64,000 nt of DNA from an uncultured Eubacterium sp. (lineage in GTDB: Bacteria > Bacillota > Clostridia > Lachnospirales > Lachnospiraceae). The notes under the pieces were generated by a model that saw only the letters and a list, made by a program, of their open reading frames with translations, had not been told where the DNA came from and made no database searches. The position numbers and the translations under genes are program-made. The stretch's first letter is position 1, and every line of letters starts with the position of its first letter. Below are positions 50,822 to 60,175 of the stretch, one piece after another. The stretch is taken from assembly GCA_910580075.1 (NCBI GenBank), contig CAJTVR010000006.1:22747-86746 (forward strand), read 5' to 3'.

Positions 50822-53236
50822 ATGAAATTTGGATATTTTGACGACGAGAGGCGTGAATATGTAATTGACAGGCCGGATACGCCGGCTCCGTGGGCGAATT
50901 ACCTGGGGTCTCCGGAGTACGGGGCAGTCATTTCCAATAATGCAGGCGGGTATAGTTTTGTAAAATCAGGTGCAAACGGCAGAATCCTGCGTTATATTTT
51001 TAATCAGTCTGACCAGCCGGGACGTTATATTTATATCCGTGATAACGAGACAAAGGATTACTGGTCGGCGTCCTGGCAGCCGGTGGGAAAAGACCTGTCT
51101 TCTTATCGGTGTAAATGCTGCCATGGAACTGCCTATACAAAAATGTCGGCGGATTACAGCGGCATCCGTTCGCAGGCGCTGTATTATGTTCCTCTGAATC
51201 AGACTTATGAAGTCTGGGGGCTGTCAGTGACAAACCAGTCTCAGATGCCGAGAAGCTTAAACATTACGGGATATGCTGAATTCACTAATAACAGTAATTA
51301 TGAACAGGATCAGGTGAATCTGCAGTATTCGCTGTTTATCACAAAAACCGTATTTCACGGGAACCGTATCTGCCAGATGATACATGGCAATCTGGATAAG
51401 CTGGAAGCAGGGAAAGACATGGATGAAAAAACTGTGACAGAACGGTTTTTTGGTCTGGCAGGCGCTCCGGTGTCTTCATACTGCGGCGATAAAGAGAAGT
51501 TTCTCGGAAGCTATCACAGCTATTGTAATCCTCAGGGAGTTATGGAGGGCAGTCTGGGCGGAGAACTTAATTATAACGGAAACGGCTGCGGTGCTCTTAC
51601 AGCTTCAGTTGTATTACAGCCTGGAGAAACGAAAGAGCTGGCTTTTATTCTGGGTATGAAAAATGACGCGCAGGCAGATGAGATTATAAAGCGGTATCAG
51701 AATCCGGGAAAGACAGTCCGGGAGGAACAAAAAGAACTGATTTCTTACTGGCACGGGAAACTGTCTCATTTTCAGGTCAAAACGCCGTGCAGGGAATTTA
51801 ATACGATGATTAATACGTGGAATGCCTACAACTGTTTTATGACGTTTATCTGGTCGCGTGCTGCTTCTTTTATATACTGCGGACTAAGGAACGGATACGG
51901 ATACCGTGATACCGTTCAGGACATTCAGGGAATTATACATCTGGACCCCGGGATGGCGGCCGAAAAAATCCGGTTTATGCTTTCGGCACAGGCTGCGAAC
52001 GGCGGCGGTCTGCCTCTTGTAAAGTTTACACATAATCCGGGACATGAAGATACGCCGGAAGATGCGTCTTATGTGAAGGAAACCGGGCATCCGCAGTACC
52101 GTGCAGACGATGCATTGTGGCTGTTTCCAACTGTTTACAAATATATAGCAGAATCAGGAAAGATGGATTTTGTAGATGAAATCATTCCGTTTGCGGACAA
52201 GGAGGAGGGCAGTGTATATGAACATCTAAAACGGGCTGTGGGCTTTTCTATGAATCATATGGGAAAACATGGCATGCCTGCGGGTCTGTATGCAGACTGG
52301 AATGACTGTTTAAGGCTCGGCAGTGAAGGAGAATCATCCTTTGTCGCGTTCCAGCTTTATTATGCCATGAGAATTATGAAAAAATTTGCAGAATACAAAA
52401 ATGATGAGGATTATCTCAGGTATCTGGATAAAACGCTAAGTACGCTTGGCAGTGCCATTGAGAGCCTGTGCTGGGATGAAGACCGGTTTATCCGGGGCAT
52501 TACTGAAAAGGGAGAGTTTATCGGCAGACGGTCAGACCCGGAAGCAAATCTATGGCTGAATCCGCAGAGCTGGGCGGTTATCAGCGGTCTTGCAGACACG
52601 AAAAAGGCCTGCACAGCGCTTGAGAGCGTACACCGGGAGCTGAATACACAATACGGTGCAGTGCTTATGTCGCCGCCATATCATGAACATGCTTTCGACG
52701 GGGCGTTAGCGGTTATTTACAATGCCGGAGTAAAAGAAAATGCGGGAATCTTTTCACAGTCCCAGGGCTGGCTGATTCTGGCAGAGGCCTTGTGCGGGCA
52801 TGGAGAACGTGCTTTTGAATACTTTATGGAAAATGCTCCGTCAGCACAGAACGACCGGGCAGAAATCCGCAGGCTGGAGCCATACTGCTACGGGCAGTTT
52901 ACAGAAGGAAGAGACAGTCTGCATTTTGGACAGTCTCATGTACACTGGCTCACAGGTACAGCCTCTACCGTTATGACAGGCTGTGTAGAAGGGATACTGG
53001 GAATGCGGCCGGATTTTTACGGACTTAAGATAGAGCCTGCTGTTCCGAAAGACTGGGAAGAATTTGAAATCGAAAAGGATTTCAGGGGAAAACATCTGCA
53101 CATTACAGTCTGTAATCCTGGACATGCACAGTGCGGCTGTAAAAAACTGATTTTAGATGGAGAAACACTGGAAGGAAACTATATTCCGGAATCTCTGATG
53201 AAAGACCAGTCTGAAATCAAACTGTATATTTCATGA
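50822..53236 (+). CDS. GH94 cellobiose/chitobiose phosphorylase-type enzyme
   Basis: An 804-residue GH94 enzyme, matching cellobiose and chitobiose phosphorylases along its length: KFGYFDDERREYVI at the N-terminus, WSASWQPV, GYRDTVQDIQGIIHL, and GLYADWNDCLRLG with Asp492-Asp495 as the catalytic motif, then VHWLTGTASTVMTG. GESSFVAF directly after the catalytic motif, without the insertion seen in cellobiose phosphorylase, recalls chitobiose phosphorylase. The neighbouring GH3 enzyme favours a glucoside. Substrate is open. ATG 50822 has GGAGGGTGA upstream; the frame is open to 50603 but that overlaps the divergent AraC gene. Confidence 0.86.
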   Translation: MKFGYFDDERREYVIDRPDTPAPWANYLGSPEYGAVISNNAGGYSFVKSGANGRILRYIFNQSDQPGRYIYIRDNETKDYWSASWQPVGKDLSSYRCKCCHGTAYTKMSADYSGIRSQALYYVPLNQTYEVWGLSVTNQSQMPRSLNITGYAEFTNNSNYEQDQVNLQYSLFITKTVFHGNRICQMIHGNLDKLEAGKDMDEKTVTERFFGLAGAPVSSYCGDKEKFLGSYHSYCNPQGVMEGSLGGELNYNGNGCGALTASVVLQPGETKELAFILGMKNDAQADEIIKRYQNPGKTVREEQKELISYWHGKLSHFQVKTPCREFNTMINTWNAYNCFMTFIWSRAASFIYCGLRNGYGYRDTVQDIQGIIHLDPGMAAEKIRFMLSAQAANGGGLPLVKFTHNPGHEDTPEDASYVKETGHPQYRADDALWLFPTVYKYIAESGKMDFVDEIIPFADKEEGSVYEHLKRAVGFSMNHMGKHGMPAGLYADWNDCLRLGSEGESSFVAFQLYYAMRIMKKFAEYKNDEDYLRYLDKTLSTLGSAIESLCWDEDRFIRGITEKGEFIGRRSDPEANLWLNPQSWAVISGLADTKKACTALESVHRELNTQYGAVLMSPPYHEHAFDGALAVIYNAGVKENAGIFSQSQGWLILAEALCGHGERAFEYFMENAPSAQNDRAEIRRLEPYCYGQFTEGRDSLHFGQSHVHWLTGTASTVMTGCVEGILGMRPDFYGLKIEPAVPKDWEEFEIEKDFRGKHLHITVCNPGHAQCGCKKLILDGETLEGNYIPESLMKDQSEIKLYIS

Positions 53237-53246
53237 TTTTATAGGT

Positions 53247-53283
53247 CATGATATTGATATTTTGCTGGTTTATTTTGTATAAC
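53247..53283 (+). promoter_or_regulatory. Promoter of the sugar ABC transporter operon (shared regulon motif)
   Basis: CATGATATTGATATTTT at 53247-53263, -35 TTGATA (53254-53259), 18-bp spacer, -10 TATAAC (53278-53283). About 65 bases of leader precede ATG 53350. Confidence 0.65.
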
Positions 53284-53349
53284 TATCATAATACAGAGCG
53301 TTATAATGTCATAAAAGTAATGAAAAAAATTAATAAGGAGGAATTAAAA

Positions 53350-54774
53350 ATGAAAAAGAAACTGGCAGGCATTTTATTAACAGCGGCGATTGCTGCAGGA
53401 ACACTGGCAGGCTGTAGCAATTCAGATTCAGGAGCAGCATCAGGAGGAGATGCGGGTAAGGGAGCAGCATCTGAAAACAAGGATACAGGAGCGGATGCAG
53501 AAGAAGGAAAGGTTATTAATATTTACAGCTGGAATAATGAATTCAGCCAGCGTGTCCAGGCAGTTTATCCGGAAGTGAAAGAAACGTCCAAAGACGGTAC
53601 GGTTACATACTTAAATGACGGCACGGAAATCCACTGGATTATAAATCCGAATCAGGACGGCGTTTACCAGCAGAAACTGGATGAAGCGCTGTTAAACCAG
53701 GCAGATGCAGCAGCTGACGATAAGGTGGACATTTTTCTGTCAGAAACGGATTATGTATATAAATACACAGATGCGCAGGCAGATGTAGCTATGCCGCTTA
53801 CCGACCTGGGCATTGACCCGGAAACGGATCTGGCAGACCAGTATGATTTTACAAAAGTGACGGCATCGGATATCAATGGCGTACAGAGAGCTTCCACCTG
53901 GCAGTGCTGTCCAGGATTATTAGTTTACCGCAGAGACATTGCAAAGGATGCTTTTGGTACAGACGATCCTGAGAAAATCGGAGAAAAAGTAAAAGACTGG
54001 GATACAATAAAGAAAACGGCACAGAAGCTGAAGGAAAAAGGTTATTATACGTTTGCTTCGTATGCAGATACGTTCCGCCTGTATGGAAACAGTATTTCGC
54101 AGCCGTGGGTAAGCCCGGGAGAAACAGTTCTGAAGGTGGATGCAAAGATTATGGACTGGGTAAAAGACTCCAAGGAATGGCTGGATGCAGGTTATTTTAA
54201 TAAGACGGTAAAAGGACAGTGGAATGATGACTGGAACAAGGCAATGAGTACGGAATCAAAAGTATTTGCATTCCTATTTCCGGCATGGGGCATTGATTTT
54301 ACATTAAAACCGAACTGGGATGGCGATAACGGTGTCTGGGCTGTTACGAATCCTCCGCAGGAATACAACTGGGGCGGCTCCTATATCCATGCATGCACAG
54401 GCACAGATAATCCGAAACATGTAAAAGATATCATCCTTTCGCTGACAGCGGACAAAGATAATCTGGCAAAGATTTCTCAGAAATATTCAGAGTTTACGAA
54501 TGCAAAGAGCAGCATGCAGGAAGCGGCAGAAAATGATGAGCTGTATCCGTCCGAATTTCTTGGCGGACAGAATACATTTAAATATTTTGCACCGGTTGCA
54601 GAGCGCATTGTCATGGCTCCGTTATCGGCTTATGACCAGGGATGTGTGGAACTGATTCAGAATGCATTCAGCGACTATTTCCAGGGCCAGGTTGATTTTA
54701 ACAAAGCAAAATCGAACTTTGAAACAGCGATTATAGAACGTTATCCGGAAATCACGGAAATACAGTGGCCGTAA
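53350..54774 (+). CDS. Sugar ABC transporter substrate-binding lipoprotein
   Basis: A 474-residue protein with a lipoprotein signal (LLTAAIAAGTLAGCS, lipobox LAGC), a Gly/Ala/Ser linker and a cluster B type solute-binding fold starting VINIYSWNNEF. It binds a (probably beta-linked) oligosaccharide at the membrane surface and passes it to the two permeases that follow. No ATPase gene is next to it, so a shared MsmK/MsiK-type ATPase elsewhere is likely. AAGGAGG precedes ATG 53350. A frame extending upstream to 53248 has no site. A hairpin at 54864 separates it from the permeases. Confidence 0.9.
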   Translation: MKKKLAGILLTAAIAAGTLAGCSNSDSGAASGGDAGKGAASENKDTGADAEEGKVINIYSWNNEFSQRVQAVYPEVKETSKDGTVTYLNDGTEIHWIINPNQDGVYQQKLDEALLNQADAAADDKVDIFLSETDYVYKYTDAQADVAMPLTDLGIDPETDLADQYDFTKVTASDINGVQRASTWQCCPGLLVYRRDIAKDAFGTDDPEKIGEKVKDWDTIKKTAQKLKEKGYYTFASYADTFRLYGNSISQPWVSPGETVLKVDAKIMDWVKDSKEWLDAGYFNKTVKGQWNDDWNKAMSTESKVFAFLFPAWGIDFTLKPNWDGDNGVWAVTNPPQEYNWGGSYIHACTGTDNPKHVKDIILSLTADKDNLAKISQKYSEFTNAKSSMQEAAENDELYPSEFLGGQNTFKYFAPVAERIVMAPLSAYDQGCVELIQNAFSDYFQGQVDFNKAKSNFETAIIERYPEITEIQWP

Positions 54775-54863
54775 TCATGCACTGGAAGACTGCAGGATAC
54801 CGGACTGCTGCAGTATAGAATAAAAAGCTGCGGCATACGGGTCTGATGCAGGATGAAATAGAA

Positions 54864-54891
54864 AAGCTGCGGAGATTCTGCGCCGCAGCTT
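54864..54891 (+). terminator. Hairpin between binding-protein and permease genes
   Basis: AAGCTGCGG (54864-54872) and CCGCAGCTT (54883-54891) form a perfect 9-bp stem, followed by ACAAAAAAAG and no T-run. It is better read as an mRNA-stabilising or partial attenuation structure, common after binding-protein genes. Confidence 0.5.
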
Positions 54892-54916
54892 ACAAAAAAA
54901 GAAAGGAGTACCATTT

Positions 54917-55879
54917 ATGACACCGAAACGTAAAAGTATCAGTTATGCGAAGTGGGGATATCTCTTTATCCTTCCGTTTTTTGTAAGTTTTTTTATTTTC
55001 TCGCTGATTCCGCTGGCAGATACGGTCCGGTACAGTTTTTTTGAATATTACCGTTCCGGAATAAAAGAAATCGGGCCGAATTTTACCGGAATGGCAAATT
55101 ATATCAGCCTGCTGGGTTCGGATATGTTCAAATACGCTGGAAATACAATGATTTTATGGATTATCGGATTTATACCGCAGATTGTCATTGCGCTGCTGCT
55201 TGCGTCATGGTTTGTTGACGTCAGGCTGAAAATCCGCGGGCAGCAGTTTTTTAAAGTCATTATTTATCTTCCGAATCTGATTATGGCTTCTGCATTTGCT
55301 ATGCTGTTTTTCACGATGTTTTCCACGAACGGGCCGATTAATTCGATTCTGATGTCCATAGGCATGATCCGTCAGCCGGTGGATTTTCTGGGAACCGTAT
55401 TTGGAACACGGTCACTGGTCGGACTGATGAATTTCCTGATGTGGTTCGGCAATACAACTATTATGCTGATGGCTGCAATTATGGGTATCAGTCCTGATAT
55501 TTTTGAAGCGTCAGAATTAGACGGATGTAACAGTATACAGAGATTTTTCCGTATTACGCTGCCCCTGATACGTCCAATTCTTGCTTATACGCTGATTACT
55601 TCGATTATAGGCGGGCTGCAGATGTTTGACGTGCCGCAGATTCTGACAAACGGACAGGGAAGTCCGGACCGTACATCCATGACACTGATTATGTTTTTGA
55701 ACAGTCATTTAAAGAGCAAAAACTATGGCATGGCAGGCGCACTGTCAGTATATCTGTTTATTGTCAGCGGCATTTTATGTTTTGTCGTATACCGTATGAC
55801 AAATAATGACGATCCGGACGGATCTAAGGCAGCAGCAAAAAAAGCAAGAAAAAATGCAAGAAAAAATGCAAGGCATTAG
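54917..55879 (+). CDS. Sugar ABC transporter permease (MalF-like)
   Basis: A 320-residue membrane protein with six predicted helices, starting WGYLFILPFFVSFFIFSLIPLADTVRYSF, typical of MalF/UgpA-type permeases. The EAA loop reads EASELDGCNSIQRFFRITLP. It ends in a Lys/Arg/Ala-rich tail (KKARKNARKNARH), partly repeated. AAAGGAG precedes ATG 54917. It forms the transmembrane pore with the next gene product. Confidence 0.92.
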   Translation: MTPKRKSISYAKWGYLFILPFFVSFFIFSLIPLADTVRYSFFEYYRSGIKEIGPNFTGMANYISLLGSDMFKYAGNTMILWIIGFIPQIVIALLLASWFVDVRLKIRGQQFFKVIIYLPNLIMASAFAMLFFTMFSTNGPINSILMSIGMIRQPVDFLGTVFGTRSLVGLMNFLMWFGNTTIMLMAAIMGISPDIFEASELDGCNSIQRFFRITLPLIRPILAYTLITSIIGGLQMFDVPQILTNGQGSPDRTSMTLIMFLNSHLKSKNYGMAGALSVYLFIVSGILCFVVYRMTNNDDPDGSKAAAKKARKNARKNARH

Positions 55880-55894
55880 GAAGGAGATAAGATT

Positions 55895-56680
55895 ATGAAT
55901 GCAAATGGAGCTAATCGTGTGCGTACGGTTTTTGCACATATCGTACTTGTGATTCTGTCGTTTATGTGCCTGTTCTTTTTCTATATCCTGTTTGTCAATG
56001 CAACACGTTCTCATGCGGAACTTCAGAAGGGATTTTCTGCCGTGCCGGGGACACATTTACTGGAAAATCTGAAAAATGTAGCAAACGACGGTACTTTTCC
56101 GATGTTCCGCGGGATTTTGAACAGCCTGATTGTTTCCGGATGTTCCGCGGCAATCTGCACCTATTTTTCCGCACTGACAGCATACGGACTGTATGCGTAT
56201 GATTTTAAAGGGAAAAAAGCGGCATTTACTTTTATTATGGCAATCCTTGTTATGCCGACACAGGTTACGGCAATGGGTTTTCTGCGTCTGATTACCAATA
56301 TGGGAATGTATGATTCTCTGCTTCCGCTTATCATTCCGTCTATTGCTTCTCCGTCCGTTTTCTATTTTATGTACAGCTATCTGCAGTCTTCACTGCCGCT
56401 GTCGCTGATAGAAGCGGCCAGAATTGACGGTTCCGGTGAATTCAAGACGTTTAACCGGATTGTAATTCCCATCATGAAACCGGCAATTGCGATTCAGTCC
56501 AAAGATAAAATGACGGTGCCGATACTGATTGCCACTTTACGCGGAGCAGATTATATGAATTTTGATATGGCTAAAATTTACATGATGATTACCGTGGCAA
56601 TTGTGCCGATTATTATCGTATATCTGCTGCTTTCAAAATATATTATTGCCGGCGTGACGTTAGGCGGTGTAAAAGAATAA
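55895..56680 (+). CDS. Sugar ABC transporter permease (MalG-like)
   Basis: A 261-residue permease with about six helices. The EAA loop reads EAARIDGSGEFKTFNRIVIP, followed by IMKPAIAIQ, as in MalG/LacG. It is somewhat short for the family (usually 275-290). GGAAGGAG precedes ATG 55895, 15 bp after the previous gene. It is the last transporter gene before the terminator-like hairpin at 56746. Confidence 0.92.
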   Translation: MNANGANRVRTVFAHIVLVILSFMCLFFFYILFVNATRSHAELQKGFSAVPGTHLLENLKNVANDGTFPMFRGILNSLIVSGCSAAICTYFSALTAYGLYAYDFKGKKAAFTFIMAILVMPTQVTAMGFLRLITNMGMYDSLLPLIIPSIASPSVFYFMYSYLQSSLPLSLIEAARIDGSGEFKTFNRIVIPIMKPAIAIQSKDKMTVPILIATLRGADYMNFDMAKIYMMITVAIVPIIIVYLLLSKYIIAGVTLGGVKE

Positions 56681-56745
56681 GAAAAAACAAACTGGCTTCA
56701 GGAGCCGTCCGGCTTCTGGCAGGGAGGAGTCCCGGGCCGGTCTGG

Positions 56746-56787
56746 AGGGGAGCGTATCCGGCGTCCTGGCCGGGTGCGCCCCTTTTT
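56746..56787 (+). terminator. Terminator-like hairpin between permease and GH3 genes
   Basis: AGGGG...CCGG and CCGG...CCCCT pair in an imperfect stem with a loop of about 8-10 bases, followed directly by TTTTTC. It suggests that part of the transporter transcript stops before the GH3 gene. Confidence 0.55.
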
Positions 56788-56816
56788 CGGATATTTATGT
56801 TTAGAAAGGAATTATA

Positions 56817-59270
56817 ATGGAAAAATTCAAACGTTTTTACAGCGGTACACAGAGCAGGAAGGTTTCAAAGCGGGAGCTTGCGCATGCAGAGCTGGCAAGG
56901 CAGGCAGCGGCAGAGGGATTTGTACTGCTAAAAAATGAGGGACTGCTTCCTCTGGAGATCTCAAAACCGGCAGCATTGTTTGGGGGCGGGGCTGTATACA
57001 CGGTAAAAGGCGGAATTGGTTCGGGAGATGTAAATAACAGGGAGAGTATTTCTATTTACACAGGACTGAAAGAAGCTGGTGTCTCAATTGTAAGTAAAGA
57101 CTGGATTTCGGATTACGAAAAGCGTTATGCGGATGCAAGAAATGTATGGAAAGAAAAAGTGCTTGCAGATGCACAGCAGGTGGAAAATCCGTTTGATGCA
57201 TATGCGGCAAATCCGTTTTCGCTTCCCGAGGGCCGCAGAATCACACAGGAGGATGTAAAAGAAGCCGGTGCAGCAGTATATGTTATCAGCCGTATAGCGG
57301 GCGAGGGAAGAGACCGCAGGAAGATAGAAGGAGATTATTATTTAAGTGCGAAGGAGCGGGAGGATCTTTTGTTCCTGCATGAGCAGAATATTCCGACAGT
57401 GCTTATTTTAAATGCCGGTGCAGCAGTGGAACTGACAGATATTTTAGAGGAGGCCGCAAATATCCGGGCAGTATTAAATATCTCTCTTCCCGGACAGGAA
57501 GGCGGACATGCGGCTGCGGATGTTTTGTATGGCAGGGCTGTGCCCGGAGGGAGGCTGACAGCAACATGGGCAGCACGTTATGAAGATTATCCTTCGGCCC
57601 GCAGCTATAGCTATCTGAACGGAAATCTGGAAAGGGAGGAATACCGGGAAGGCATTTATGCCGGATACCGGTATTTTGACAGTTTTGGAATACAGCCGTT
57701 ATTTCCGTTTGGATACGGGCTGTCCTATACGGATTTTTCAATCCGCTTTGAAGGAATCCAGGCAGCGGAAGGCGGAATTGAAGTAAGTGTTTCGGTAACA
57801 AATACCGGGGAACAATATTGCGGCAGCGAGGTCGTACAGGTATATCTGACCCTGCCTCAGACCGGCATGGCACAGGAATATCAAAGGCTGGCAGGATTTG
57901 CCAGGACAGATATGCTGCAGCCTGGCGGGCAGCAGAGACTGGCAGTCTGGATTGAGCAAAAGCAGCTGGCCAGTTTCTCGGAAGAAATGCAGTCCTGGGT
58001 GGCTGAAAGCGGAAAATACGGTGTCTGGATCGGAAAGCATTCGCGCGCTCTGAGCCTGGAAGCACTCATTGAAGTGCCCAAACAGACAGTTTTGGAAACG
58101 GTTAAGCAGGTATGTCAGAAAACAGCAGATTTTAAAGATATGGAAGCGTGTGAAGCTGTAAAAGAAAAAGCGGACCGGTGGCTGGCAGAGGCGCACAAGG
58201 CCGGAATTCCGGCTGTTTCTTTTGTACCGGAAATGGAAGAGCATAAGGTTTTTGTGTCTCCGTCCGCACAGGAACAGACAATCGAAGAACTGCTTCCGGT
58301 GCTTTACGGGAACATTACTGATGGAGCCAGCTGTCTTGGATCATCTGGAATCCGTGTACCGGGTTCAGCTGGAGAAACGACAGAAAGGCTGGAAGAAAAA
58401 TATAAAATACGATCTCTGATAATGGCAGACGGACCGGCAGGACTGCGTCTGCGGCAGAGTTACGAGGCAGACAGGCAGACGGGCAGAATCTACGGCGCAG
58501 GTGTTCTGGCTTCTTTGGAAAATGGATTTTTGGAAGAAATGGAATATCACGAAAATGCAGATACGTATTATCAGTACTGTACTGCATTTCCGGTGGGAAC
58601 CGCGCTGGCCCAGACATGGGATACCGGGCTGATGTACCGGTTTGGAAAAGCAGCAGCAGCTGAAATGGAGGAATTTCATACGGACCTCTGGCTGGCGCCG
58701 GGTATGAATATTCAAAGAAACCCGCTGTGCGGGCGCAGTTTTGAATATTATTCAGAAGATCCGTTTTTGTCGGGCGTCATGGCGGCAGCGGTTACAGCAG
58801 GCGTACAGGAAAATGGCAGAGGAGGTGTTACACTCAAGCATTTTGCATGTAACAACCAGGAAGATAACCGGATGGGGGTGGATGTCTGCGTATCGCAGCG
58901 GGCGCTCAGAGAAATTTATCTGCGCGGTTTTGAGATAGCAGTCAAACGGAGTGCGCCTGCAGCCATTATGACTGCTTATAACAGGATTAACGGGGTTTAT
59001 GCAGCAAACAGCAAAGACCTGTGTACGACAATTGCAAGAGAAGAATGGGGATTTGAAGGTGTGATTATGTCTGACTGGAATACTACGGTTCCTGAGGACG
59101 GCAGCATTCCATGGAAATGTACTGCGGCTGGTAATGATATTATTATGCCGGGTAATTTAAAAGATGAGGAGAATATACGAAGGGCACTGGAAAGAGGGGA
59201 TCTTATAGAAGAAGATGTGCGCAGCTGTGCGGGACGGGTGCTGCGGCTGATAGAGAAGTATGAGCCGTAA
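56817..59270 (+). CDS. GH3 beta-glucosidase with inverted domain order
   Basis: An 817-residue GH3 enzyme whose domains run in the reverse of the usual order. Residues about 15-300 are the alpha/beta sandwich (EGFVLLKNEGLLPL, SLPGQEGGHAAADVLYG), and 310-410 the fibronectin-III-like domain (SVTNTGEQYCGSEVVQVYL). The TIM barrel comes last from about 530: MADGPAGLRL, RNPLCGRSFEYYSEDP, KHFACNNQEDNR, and GVIMSDW with the nucleophile Asp753. This arrangement is known from some Ruminococcus and Butyrivibrio beta-glucosidases. It lacks a signal peptide, so it probably acts on imported beta-glucosides. GAAAGGA precedes ATG 56817. Confidence 0.9.
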   Translation: MEKFKRFYSGTQSRKVSKRELAHAELARQAAAEGFVLLKNEGLLPLEISKPAALFGGGAVYTVKGGIGSGDVNNRESISIYTGLKEAGVSIVSKDWISDYEKRYADARNVWKEKVLADAQQVENPFDAYAANPFSLPEGRRITQEDVKEAGAAVYVISRIAGEGRDRRKIEGDYYLSAKEREDLLFLHEQNIPTVLILNAGAAVELTDILEEAANIRAVLNISLPGQEGGHAAADVLYGRAVPGGRLTATWAARYEDYPSARSYSYLNGNLEREEYREGIYAGYRYFDSFGIQPLFPFGYGLSYTDFSIRFEGIQAAEGGIEVSVSVTNTGEQYCGSEVVQVYLTLPQTGMAQEYQRLAGFARTDMLQPGGQQRLAVWIEQKQLASFSEEMQSWVAESGKYGVWIGKHSRALSLEALIEVPKQTVLETVKQVCQKTADFKDMEACEAVKEKADRWLAEAHKAGIPAVSFVPEMEEHKVFVSPSAQEQTIEELLPVLYGNITDGASCLGSSGIRVPGSAGETTERLEEKYKIRSLIMADGPAGLRLRQSYEADRQTGRIYGAGVLASLENGFLEEMEYHENADTYYQYCTAFPVGTALAQTWDTGLMYRFGKAAAAEMEEFHTDLWLAPGMNIQRNPLCGRSFEYYSEDPFLSGVMAAAVTAGVQENGRGGVTLKHFACNNQEDNRMGVDVCVSQRALREIYLRGFEIAVKRSAPAAIMTAYNRINGVYAANSKDLCTTIAREEWGFEGVIMSDWNTTVPEDGSIPWKCTAAGNDIIMPGNLKDEENIRRALERGDLIEEDVRSCAGRVLRLIEKYEP

Positions 59271-59562
59271 CAGAGAGACAGGCTTTGTGAGAGAAATTGA
59301 AATAATAGATGACAAATAAGAAAAAATGATGTAAACTACAAGAGCGAAAAATCATAGAAATATCAGCCCGGAAAGCGTAACAGATCACAGCTGGCCGGGC
59401 TGGAATGTTTGTATAAAGACCCGCAGGCGACAGCTGTACAGCGGGAAAGAAAATATAATTTAAGGATAAAATAAAATGCCGCAGATTATAAAGTATATAC
59501 AGCAAAAGCTAAGTACAGTCAGTAATTTTCATCAAAAAAGAAATGAGGAGCAGTCACCAGTC

Positions 59563-60147
59563 ATGTATATCATAGCAGGATTAGGAAATCCCACAAAGCA
59601 GTATGAAAAAACAAGGCACAATGTCGGATTTGATGCCATAGATATTATTGCAGACAAATACCAGATAACGATGAGCCGGATTAAGTATAAAGCAGTCTGC
59701 GGCTCCGGATATATTGCGGGGCAGAAAGTGCTGTTAATAAAACCGCAGACATTTATGAACAACAGCGGAGAATCGGTCGGGGCATTTTTAAAATTTTACA
59801 AACTGGATCCGGCAGAACAGCTTCTGGTTATTTATGATGATATCAGCCTGGATCCGGGCAGTCTGCGGGTGCGTATGAAAGGAAGTGCCGGAGGACACAA
59901 TGGAATAAAAAGTATTATTGCCCATGCAGGCACGCAGGATTTTGCCCGGATCAAAATCGGCGTTGGACAAAAGCCGGCCGGGTGGGATCTGGCTGATTAT
60001 GTACTGGGACATTTTTCAAAAGAAGAACGGGCAGAAACAGAAGGGGCAATGAAAGATGCCGCCTCAGCTGTAGAACTGATTGTTTCAGGCGAGGCAGGGC
60101 AGGCTATGAACTTATACAACAAAAAGAAAAAGCAGATATCAGAATAA
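59563..60147 (+). CDS. pth: Peptidyl-tRNA hydrolase
   Basis: A 194-residue protein starting YIIAGLGNPTKQYEKTRHNVGFD, with the catalytic His19, LIKPQTFMNNSGESV and DDISLDPGSLRVRMKGSAGGHNGIKSI. It releases tRNA from stalled peptidyl-tRNA. The length is standard from ATG 59563, with GAGGAG 12 bp upstream. The frame is open to ATG 59476, which has its own AAGGA, so an N-terminal extension of 29 residues cannot be excluded. mfd starts 28 bp after the stop; the pth-mfd pair is conserved in Firmicutes. Confidence 0.95.
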   Translation: MYIIAGLGNPTKQYEKTRHNVGFDAIDIIADKYQITMSRIKYKAVCGSGYIAGQKVLLIKPQTFMNNSGESVGAFLKFYKLDPAEQLLVIYDDISLDPGSLRVRMKGSAGGHNGIKSIIAHAGTQDFARIKIGVGQKPAGWDLADYVLGHFSKEERAETEGAMKDAASAVELIVSGEAGQAMNLYNKKKKQISE

Positions 60148-60175
60148 GCATAAATCCGGATAGGAGTAAGGAAAA

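Noticed and set aside
59364..59402. CAGCCCGG/CCGGGCTG hairpin after the GH3 gene as a terminator
   Set aside because: The 8-bp stem has a 23-base loop and no T-run, so the evidence is too weak to list as a feature.
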